Assembly (NCBI GenBank): GCA_037953745.1
Contig: JBAKBP010003221.1
Coordinates: 93,891-157,890 of the forward strand
Length of the DNA stretch: 64,000 bases
Direction of reading: 5' to 3'
Origin: Lithodes maja
Lineage: Eukaryota; Arthropoda; Malacostraca; Decapoda; Lithodidae
Shown: in pieces, positions 56,038-64,000 of the stretch
Numbering within the stretch: the first letter of the stretch is position 1
Layout of the letters: each line of letters starts with the position of its first letter
Position numbers and translations under genes: made by a program
The notes under the pieces: model-generated
Told to the model about the DNA's origin: nothing
Databases searched by the model: none
The model's input: only the letters and a program-made list of their open reading frames with translations

Positions 56038-56180
56038 GAAACGATCAATGTACTATATCTCAATGCTAGGAGTTTACGAAACAAAATAAATGAACTGAAA
56101 CTTAGGTTATTAAACGAAGAAATCCATATAATTGCGATTACCAAAACGTTTCTAGATTTCAATAATATCGATTTTACCTT
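56035..56180 (+). mobile_element. CR1-like endonuclease N-terminal fragment
   Basis: Encodes INVLYLNARSLRNKINELKL and IIAITKTFLDFNNIDFTF, the first two conserved blocks (usually ITETWLD) of the APE-type endonuclease. It is cut off at 56180 by a SINE. It could be the missing 5' part of a CR1-like element. Confidence 0.75.
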
Positions 56181-56314
56181 TAACCGTCCTGGTGGTGTAA
56201 TGGTTAAGGTGGCAAAAATATGTGTGTGATAACCCGGGTTCGAATCCCGGTGGATCATATATACTTTAATTAATTTCATTGGGGGTGTGGTGGTGAGATT
56301 AATAAAAATAATAT
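56177..56314 (+). mobile_element. tRNA-derived SINE, copy 1
   Basis: Box A-like TGGTGTAATGGTTAAGG and box B GGTTCGAATCC are spaced as in a tRNA. A non-tRNA body (TTAATTAATTTCATTGGGGG) and an AATAAAAATAATAT 3' end follow. It is nearly identical to copy 2. The acceptor stem does not pair, so it is not a tRNA gene. Confidence 0.75.
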
Positions 56315-56488
56315 TATTAGTAGGTTTAGGGATATTTCTTCGAGAGGCCGGTCTATATGATCTGTGCCCCATGAATATTCTTTCCTCTCACTTAAACAGT
56401 AGGCTACCATAGTGTGGTTGGGAGTATGAACATGATTAGATTAATATCCAGTATTCGAGAATGGATAATAAGTCGTAGGCGTGTGCAT

Positions 56489-56626
56489 AAACCTTTAACC
56501 GTCCTGGTGGTGTAATGGTTAAGGTGGCAAAAATATGTGTGTGATAACCCGGGTTCGAATCCCGGTGGATCATAAATACTTTAATTAATTTCATTGGGGG
56601 TGTGGTGGTGAGATTAATAAAAATAA
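56489..56626 (+). mobile_element. tRNA-derived SINE, copy 2
   Basis: Same 138-bp sequence as 56177-56314, starting CCTTTAACCGTCC. One or two substitutions. RNA polymerase III promoter boxes are intact. Confidence 0.75.
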
Positions 56627-56874
56627 TATCTATATATGTGCTTATGTATATACTGTATCTACTGTATCCATCTATATATTAAGCTATGCGTTTCCGTCTT
56701 TCTAGGTAGTGTGTCGTCTATGGGAAGAGTGTTTGCGGCCCCTGTTGTGGTAGGTGGTCGTCCATGTTGCATACTTGTTTTGTTGGTGTGGGTTGGTGGT
56801 GTGTTTATATAGTTTGTTATGTGTATGTATTTATCTTTCTATCTATATACTGGACTATCTATATGTATCTATTA

Positions 56875-57250
56875 TGGGGGGTCACCTGCTTTGTTTCTCT
56901 TTCTCTCCTTTTCTCTCTTTCTCTGGCTTGTATCCATTCGGCCCCATTCAGCCAGCTGTTTTAAAACGTGTATCCCTATCCAGGTGTTGATATCTTCCTG
57001 GCGAGCGATAGCGTGCCAGCATTGTATGGAGAAATCCGGCTTCGCCGGAGAAATTTTTCTATCGAAAAATTTATAAATTTAGCTTGCTCTCAAAACAAAA
57101 ACTATATTTATGCTGGCTCGCTACCGCTCACCAGCGAAATATTGACACCTGGATGGGGGTAAACGTCTTAAAACAGTAGGCTGAATGAGGCCGAATGGAT
57201 ACAAGCCAAAGAGAGAGGGAAAGAAAGATAAGAAAAGTGAGGTGGGCTCC
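56875..57250. mobile_element. palindromic foldback element 3
   Basis: Inverted arms of roughly 150-190 bp: GGCTTGTATCCATTCGGCC (left) and GGCCGAATGGATACAAGCC (right), with CAGGTGTTGATAT inverse further in. The centre holds ATCCGGCTTCGCCGGAG and TTTTTCTATCGAAAAATTT. Exact ends unclear. Confidence 0.7.
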
Positions 57251-57960
57251 CTTAAAGTGAGATTGGTATTTATATTATGTAAGATGCCAACTTCTATTAC
57301 AGATAGTTGTATTCTCTATACTGTTTGTCACGGGTCCTGATGTGCCGAGGGGGAGGTATTGAGTGAATACGCGAGATAGGTGTACAAGTTTATTATTTAT
57401 AGTTAGGTTGGTTGATGTGCATAGATGATTATTTAGAAGTACAAAGACAATGCATGGGTAAATATCAACATAGTATTAAGGTAAGACTGCAAATAACAAA
57501 TATCAATAAGACACACAAGGATACATACTGTACATATATACTGTACGGTACATAAATTAGCACATACACTGAGAAACGTACCGTAATGAATTAATAACGA
57601 ATTCCTAGATAGACTCGTATATGTGGGGGAATCCCTAGCTGGTGTTTAGTATAAAGTGTGTGTGTGGCAGAGCTCTTCACCTATAGGTATGCAGCGGTTT
57701 GGTAACTTAGAGGTTAGTCAAACATACTGTATACCAATGTACCTATAGATGAATAATTACGTTATGGATAGCGTGTGACGGTTTAATTGGCAACTGATAT
57801 TAATTAATTACGGTAAAAGCGCCTGAAAGCCAGATCTTATCTATTGCAAAGCATCTCTAAATCGCAGTAATAGCTTATCGCAAGCAACCAAGAAGCCGGA
57901 GAGCATTCTAGGTTCTAGAGCCAGGAAGCATCTATGGAGGCGTAATCAAACCCCCTTGCA
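57251..57960. other. unassigned AT-rich DNA
   Basis: No coding pattern or repeat recognised on either strand. Confidence 0.5.
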
Positions 57961-60026
57961 TTGGGAAAATTATGTTTTTAAAAGGGCAGCTGCGCAGAGT
58001 TTATGATGGTGCTGAGAGGGATTATAACTCCCATCTTCAGGATGTTCTGGCAGGAGCTACACAGCCTCATAAATGGTGGTCCGCTTTGAAATCCTCTTTA
58101 TTTGGAATAGATTCCTCCATGCCTCCTCTTTGTGATTCTGATGGCTCCATCTCTTTTTATCCATTATCGAAGGCCAATATTCTATCTAATATTTTTATTA
58201 ATAAGCAGAGTAATCAGGAATTGTCTTTGCCATTGACATGTTTCCCTAGACCCAACCTCAATTCAATGGCATTCAAATCAGCTGAACTGAAAAGGTACTT
58301 GCTGGATCTTGATACCTGTGGTGGCACAGACCCGGATGGGTTTTTCCCTCTCTTTTTTAAAAAGGTTGCAGTGGTCTTGGCACCTAAATTGGCTGTGGTG
58401 TTTAGGTTGCTTTTGAAATCAGGTAGTTTTCCTCTTTGCTGGTGTAAGGCTATTATCACTCCTATTCCAAAGGGAAATACTGCCTCATCATCTCCTAATG
58501 ACTATCGCCCTATCTCCATTACACCTATCCTATCCAAGCTCTATGAGAGGCTTTTGTCCAGACGCCTTTCCTCTTATTGTAATAGTCATAATTTGATACC
58601 AAACTCACAGTTTGGATTTCGTAAGGGATTGGGTACATGTGATGCGCTTCTGACACTTACCCATGACTTGCAATCTTCATTGGACGAGGGACATGAGTCT
58701 CGTGTCGTGGCTATTTACTTTAGTTCTGCTTTTGATTTAGTCAACCATAAAGCACTTCTGTATAAGTTACAGCTCATTGGTATTGGTGGCAATTTTTTAA
58801 GGATCTTTGAAGATTTTTTGACGAAAAGATCTCAGTCTGTGGTCATTGATGGGTGTCATTCCCCTTCTGTTACTGTTGTTTCTGGTGTTCCACAAGGCAG
58901 TGTCCTTGGACCTTTGTTTTTTTATTATTTTTACTGCTGACCTGTGTTCCGAGCTTGAAAATAAACTAATCTCCTATGCTGATGATACAACTTTATATGC
59001 GTCAATTCCATCACCAATAGATCGACACGTAATTGCTACTGCTCTGAATAGGGATTTAGCCAAAATTACATCATGGTGTGAACTTTGGGGCATGAAACTT
59101 AATGCTAGTAAAACACACTCCATTATCATCAGCAGGTCTCGTACCTTGGATCCTCCCCATCCTTATCTACAAGTTTCTGGCGAGCAAATTGAGAATGTGG
59201 ATACTCTGCGTTTGTTAGGAGTTACTCTTGATCCCAAACTTACTTTTGAAAATCATATTCGTTCTTTCTCCTCTTCCATTTCCCAAAAAATTGGTCTGCT
59301 TCGCAAGGTTTATAAAACATTTGCTTGTGACGCCACAGTTATCAAGTCTTTTTATGCTTTTATTTTGCCACATTTCGAGTACTGCTCACCTGTCTGGTTG
59401 TCAGCAGCTGACTGCCATCTCAAGTTGCTTGACAGGTCGCTAAATTCCATCAGTTTTATTCTACCTCATTTGTCTCTTGATCTGTGTCATCGACGTAAAG
59501 TTGGTGCCCTTAGCCTTTTATTTAAAGTTTTTAACAACCCTCAGCATCCCTTACATGGGGTTCTGGCTGGGCCCTATGTCCGGGCTCGTGCAACTAGATT
59601 CACAAGCAATCTTAATGATCTTGCCATGAGCCGTGTTAATTTTTCTACTACACAGTTTTCACAGTGTTTTGTGCCGGCCATGGTTGACTTGTGGAATAAG
59701 TTGCCAAATGAGCTAGTCAATTCAGCTCATATCTCCATTTTTAAGTCTAGAGTTAATATTTTTTTTGCAGCATTAATTCTAATTTTTAAACTTATTTTAT
59801 TCTATTTTATTGTATTATATTTATACTTGATATCCTCCACTGCATAATATGTTATCTGTGTTTAATATGTGTATGTGTGCAGTATACAGTGTATGTTTTT
59901 ATTTTTTCCTAAGTTGCCGTAGTCTCTCTCCAGTGCCTCCGGGTGGTTTGTGTGGATTGATTTTGATGGTGTTTCTGCACCCTGGTTGGAGAGTTCGGCA
60001 TCTCATATAATAATAATAATAATAAT
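57961..60026 (+). mobile_element. Jockey/CR1-superfamily non-LTR retrotransposon, 5'-truncated
   Basis: Contains the linker, full reverse transcriptase and C-terminal domain, a 3' UTR of about 160 bp and an (ATA)n tail at 60005-60026. The endonuclease is missing. Confidence 0.87.
57972..59847 (+). pseudogene. Jockey/CR1-like reverse transcriptase, one frameshift
   Basis: Linker (HLQDVLAGATQPHKWWSALK), fingers (CWCKAIITPIPKGN, DYRPISITPILSKLYERLLS), motif A region (VVAIYFSSAFDLVNHKALL, where the family has DFSKAFD, so the catalytic Asp is Tyr here), motif B (SGVPQGSVLGPLFF), then a shift in the T-run at about 58916-58930. Motif C (SYADDTTLYAS), thumb (LLGVTLDPKLTFENHI), FEYCSPVWLSAADCHLKLLD and the C-terminal MVDLWNKLPNELVN follow to the stop at 59847. 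Non-functional. The C-terminal style is common in crustacean elements (recalled, not checked). Confidence 0.87.
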
Positions 60027-60650
60027 CCTTACATGGTCGGGATTAGCCGTTGCAAGTAAGGGCAGGTCGGGCCAGGGAGCACCTTTGGAGCCGGGAAGCA
60101 TCCAGATCTCAGGAAGGGAGGTTGAAATTACTTCCCCTACCTGGCCTGGATACCTATCCACTTTCTTAGTGCTCCTTGTCCTAGAGGAGGCACAGGGAAA
60201 AAGGGCACGTCAATATAGTGGTTCTAGAGGGTGGTTATGTCATTCTGGTCTCGGCGATGGGGGTAGGGGTGAGAGAAAGGAAGGGCCCTCCTGATTTGCC
60301 TCATGATGCTTTCCATGGACCAATCAGAAGGGCAGCTGGTGGGTGACGTCATGGTGTCCTGGTTAGTGGAGGTGTCGGTCTGGCTGATCAATCCTAGGCC
60401 GAGCTGCGTTGGTGACGTCACATTCGTTCCTTCACGTGGACTACACTCTTCGGTGTAGGTTTTTTTATTTTATTTTTTGTTTTTGTTGAGTGGGTTTGTT
60501 TTGTTTATGGAGGGAGCTGTTCTTTTTATCAGGGGAACTGTAGTGTTTCGGGGCCATTCTCTCTGGTGGTTTCCCGCGTTACTTTGGAGGGGGGTAACTA
60601 GGCCATTTGGTGGGGTTTTGGCTTTCTGCTGTGGACGTCGTCAGGTAGTG
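60027..60650. other. unassigned DNA
   Basis: Mixed composition, no domain or TIR recognised; may be part of a diverged repeat. Confidence 0.45.
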
Positions 60651-61425
60651 AAAAGTCAATAAACACGGGAACTGGCGATAATATACGATAAGATGGAGAA
60701 GGAATAAGGAGGACATTATGCAGCGTTAAAGAAGGGGAATGGAAGTATAGAGACACGGATAGAAGACAAGATAACGATGATGAACGATAATAAACACAGG
60801 AAGCAGTAGTAATAGGCGCTAGCACAGAGGGACACAGAAATCAGCACCATTAAAGAGGGCTGTTTGCAAGATCAAAGAAAGGAGGGAGATAACGATGAAC
60901 AACGCTAAAGGAAGGGAGAATGATATAAATAACGATAAATAGCAATAATAGACGCTAAAAGAGAAGAAAATAGACATAAGAAGCAATAAGAAAGAAATAA
61001 GCATAGACAAAAAATAAAACAAATATAGACAAATCAAATGAGAGCGCTATGCAGGATCAGAGAAAGAAGGAAGATAGAGAAAACAGCAAGAAACACAGGA
61101 AATATCAATAATATACGCTAAAGGAAGAACACAGGGATAAACACCAATGCTATGGTGGGTCAAAGAACGAAGGGGGAGGGCGATAAAGATTAATAAAATA
61201 AGGAGATAACACCGGCAGAATATAGGTTAGGAGATAAGGAAAACGATCAATAAACACAGGATAAAAGCAATAATAAATGGTAAACAGAGGAACACGGATA
61301 TTAACAGCAATAGGAAGAACGCTATGCAGAATGAAAGAATGAAGGGAGATAGGAAAAAGATCAATAAACACAGGAAATAGCAGTAATAATCGCTAAAACA
61401 GACCAAAACAGAGATAAGCAACTGT
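60650..61425. repeat. degenerate tandem array, about 6 units
   Basis: The phrase CAATAAACACAGGAAATAGC and then AGTAATAATCGCTAAA recurs in decayed form near 60655, 60787, 60930, 61088, 61248 and 61364, i.e. every 115-160 bp, with AGAAAGAAGGGAGATA between. Confidence 0.6.
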
Positions 61426-61429
61426 TAAC

Positions 61430-61520
61430 TACTACTACTATTACCACTACTACTACTACTACTACTACTACCACTATTACTATTACTATTACTATTACTA
61501 CTACTACTACTATGTACTAT

Positions 61521-61555
<35 letters not shown>

Positions 61556-61588
61556 TGTACTATTACTACTACTACTACTACTACTATG

Positions 61589-61627
<39 letters not shown>

Positions 61628-61632
61628 CACTA

Positions 61633-61636
<4 letters not shown>
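61430..61636. repeat. (TAC)n array, left part
   Basis: TAC/TAT trinucleotides with the variant ACTATGTACTATTAC at several places. Confidence 0.95.
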
Positions 61637-61667
<31 letters not shown>

Positions 61668-63875
61668 CACTCAGCCTGTGCATCCCCTCTTTGGACCCTA
61701 AACCAGGTCAGAACAGTCATCAAAGCGTCCGACTTGGTAGTCATTCAGCTACTTACTATTCCGGGGTCAGCACTCAGACTCATCATCGTGGATTACTACT
61801 ACTACATTGGTTTTTATTTAATATTGTTCATACATTTTATTTTACAAGCATCAGATATTACTATTCAACACCATGCAACTTCAATCCAGTCTCCTTCTTA
61901 TGCGACCCTCTGCCACTGCTGCCTCGTAGTCCACTTCTGCCACCGTCGCTGGTTGTGGTGCAGACAGTCTTGTTCCCCGCAGGCATAGTAGTGCTGATCT
62001 GAGCAACGAGAAAGATAGACGGCACCTCATCCAGGCTACAACGTGGCTCCTGGGCTGTTTCTTCTTCTCTGCGATGATCTCTGCAAGCCTTGAATAGAAG
62101 CACTGGGCCCTAGGTCCCATCCCTCCAGATGTGGTGAAGACTAGTGGGGTAAAGCTGCCATGTTCGATATTTAAGATCCTTTCCCCATATGCCCTGACCT
62201 TCTCTTGTTCATTCCTCTTGTGTGCAGCCTCTAGAGACAGCCCGCTGTAGCTATGGGCCATTGGGTCGAATATTCTTACGTCAAAGAATGCTCGCTGTGC
62301 TCTTGTCCAAAAACTTCTTGCACTAACGTCCACTCGTGCTTCGTTGGATGTGTTGGCCGTCCTGTGCTGCAAGATCTCTCCCTCCAAGTGATGGTTCGCG
62401 CACCACATCTCGACACACCTCCCTGAGCATGTTCGCCGTTACATCTCTTACTTCATCGTGCCTGATGCTGATGAATCCTCCCTTCTTACATATCATGCTG
62501 TGGTCTGCATCGTTGTTGATTCCACAAACGCATCGATCGGGCAGTCCTTCAATCGGCCAATCATACCTCAGTGCAATAGCATCATTAAATTCTTGTTTGT
62601 TTAGATTGAAGCCTTTTGCCTTGATTGGTAGTGTTGTCAGCCAATTTGAAGCACCCGTTTCTTGTGCTATTTGTACTTTTCTTGTTAGTCTCGGGGAAAG
62701 TTGTCGCATCAATTGTGCCAGGTCATTTTTCTGTGAGTTTTGCCTCTCTGACGTGATGGTCTTTCTGATGTTGTAGATGTCCGCCTGGTCCACTTCGCCG
62801 TCAGGATCTTGCGCTATGATGCGTTCAGTGAGAGATTCTGTTATCTTTACTGAGTTCTCGTGTTCCGTTGTCGCCCTCCTCACCGGATTGATGATTCCAA
62901 GCCCTCCTAACCTAGGAGGAAGTGCGAGCAACTCCCTCTCTGTAGCATTTGGGGTGTGGGACTTCATCCAAGCTGGGATGAGTTTGTCTCTGATGGCATC
63001 TTCTAGCGGTTGAAGTTGTGGACCCACGTTTGGAATGGTACGCATCAAGTAGGTCCAGCGGTGTTTGACCCCATATGTGAATGCCGAATATGCAGCCTGT
63101 GGTTCCGTCTTTGCAATTTTGGCTAGTATTTCTATTTCGTTTACCCACTCTCTGACCTTCTCTTCCATGTATTGCTTCTTGAACTCTTCTGTGCCAATCA
63201 CTGCCCCTAGATGACGCTGTCCGTCCTTTGTTACGACCACTTCACTACCGTTGAAAGCTTCTAAGGCATTTTCGTAATGTTCTGCTTTTACTATCAGTAT
63301 AGACTTACTAGCATTTGGAAAGTATCCTATTTCTGGTCCCACTTGTGATACTTGCTCCCACCAGCTCTTGAGATCATTGACTTTCCCTGCTCCAGTGAGA
63401 TCATCTGCATAGGCCGCCTGCTTAACATGTGTCGTCTCATGTCTTGTTAATGATAGCAACACCGAGAGACCTAATGCGTACATCGCATTGCTACTGGGTC
63501 CCCTTGTGTGGTTCCTTCCATTGATTTCAGTGCCGTTCCACGTCGTGAGTTTTGGTTGTTTACTATGAAGAGGTCTGCAGGCTGTTTATAGGTATTCTCT
63601 ACATAGGTGGCTAAGCTGGGGCATTTTACCTTGATGTTGTGAATTGCTGTCTTTCTGTTGATGGTGTTAAAGGCATTTGATGCATCCACTAACAGCACGG
63701 CTTCACATTCTTCTTGCTCATATATTTCTCTTATTGCATGAATTGCTGCCTCTCCCCCTGCTTGGTGGCCAGCACACACTTGGAGATTTCCAGCCGCTGA
63801 CCGCACATCGTCCTTCACCACCTCCATTATGGATTTTCCGATGATTCTTCTCAACACTTCACCCACCCCTACAGG
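61637..63875 (-). mobile_element. RLE-type non-LTR retrotransposon (RLE1-B)
   Basis: The poly(A) tail (T27 on plus, 61637-61663) lies at the 3' end, the coding part at 61881-63875. Both sides are (TAC)n arrays sharing variant units, so it lies in one microsatellite. It is 5'-truncated in the reverse transcriptase fingers. Confidence 0.88.
61881..63875 (-). pseudogene. RT/restriction-like endonuclease protein, two frameshifts (RLE1-B)
   Basis: Starts in GVGEVLRRIIGKSIM, then HQAGGEAAIHAIREIY, motif A (VLLVDASNAFNTINR), motif B (EGTTQGDPVAM), a frameshift near 63471-63483, motif C (AAYADDLTGAGK), FPNASKSILIVK, thumb (FTYGVKHRWTYLMRT), LPPRLGGLGIINP, a Cys cluster (RCVCG, HSMICKKGGF), a second frameshift near 62330-62400, then RVDVSARSFW and AFFDVRIFDP with the presumed catalytic Asp, and a C-terminal FTPLVFTTSGGMGPRA region. 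R2/R4/NeSL-like; non-functional because of the shifts. Confidence 0.86.
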
Positions 63876-63941
63876 TCACTACTACTACTATGTACTATTA
63901 CTACTACTACTACTACTACTACTACTATGTACTACTACTAT

Positions 63942-63973
<32 letters not shown>

Positions 63974-64000
63974 TGTACTACTACTACTACATACTACTAC
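63876..64000. repeat. (TAC)n array, right part
   Basis: Continues to the window edge; shares the CTATGTACTATTACTAC variant with the left part. Confidence 0.95.

Noticed and set aside
56190..56260. tRNA gene
   Set aside because: Box A and B fit, but the acceptor stem does not pair, and the same non-tRNA tail follows in a second copy; a SINE explains it.
57300..57960. solo LTR or host gene
   Set aside because: No partner repeat, TG...CA pair or coding pattern could be found.

Overview
The window is eukaryotic repeat-rich DNA. I find no ordinary host gene, rRNA gene, functional tRNA gene or CRISPR array in 64 kb. Spliced DNA-transposon genes with GT-AG introns, long CT/GA/TA microsatellites, and the mix of Gypsy, RTE, Jockey/CR1-like, piggyBac, PIF/Harbinger and Tc1/mariner-like elements point to an arthropod. 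The Jockey-like polymerases look most like those I associate with decapod crustaceans. That assignment is inference.

Layout. 1-6379 (minus): left-truncated view of a Ty3/Gypsy element (copy A) with its 5' LTR and a gag-pol frame that stays open to the window edge; it sits inside a non-LTR element with a restriction-like endonuclease (RLE1-A, 6380-7790). 8946-12125: a second RLE-type non-LTR element with an N-terminal PHD finger (RLE2 copy 1). 12130-19850: a mosaic of two minus-strand CR1-like elements broken by Jockey-like, RTE, TTAA-MITE and RLE2 copy 2 insertions. 20063-23880: a palindromic TA-flanked foldback element carrying a piggyBac transposon in one arm. 23885-30480: low-complexity DNA, TTAA MITEs, RTE remnants, a second foldback, and a non-LTR 3' end with an expanded 37-bp minisatellite. 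30492-34219: a Tc1/mariner-like element with terminal inverted repeats of roughly 0.5 kb. 34375-34833: a hAT-like MITE. 34999-50670: a complete Gypsy copy B with near-identical LTRs, split in its integrase by an apparently intact PIF/Harbinger transposon (39876-46087). 51200-64000: an inverted partner of the 26475-27245 repeat, MITEs, a plus-strand CR1-like element, two tRNA-derived SINEs, a third foldback, a Jockey-like element, a degenerate tandem array, and RLE1-B lying between two (TAC)n arrays.

Most notable: both Gypsy copies carry integrase upstream of reverse transcriptase, the Ty1/copia-like order that defines the Gmr1 group. Copy A supplies the empty site for the Harbinger insertion in copy B. 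The Harbinger element has two TATA-driven spliced genes (a MADF-domain protein and a DDE transposase), 28-bp identical ends and subterminal arrays of an ACTCGCGTAGA-like motif, so it may be recently active. RLE2 copy 2 is a near-identical duplicate that includes unrelated 3' flanking DNA and is bounded by a 39-bp target duplication, which suggests 3' transduction.
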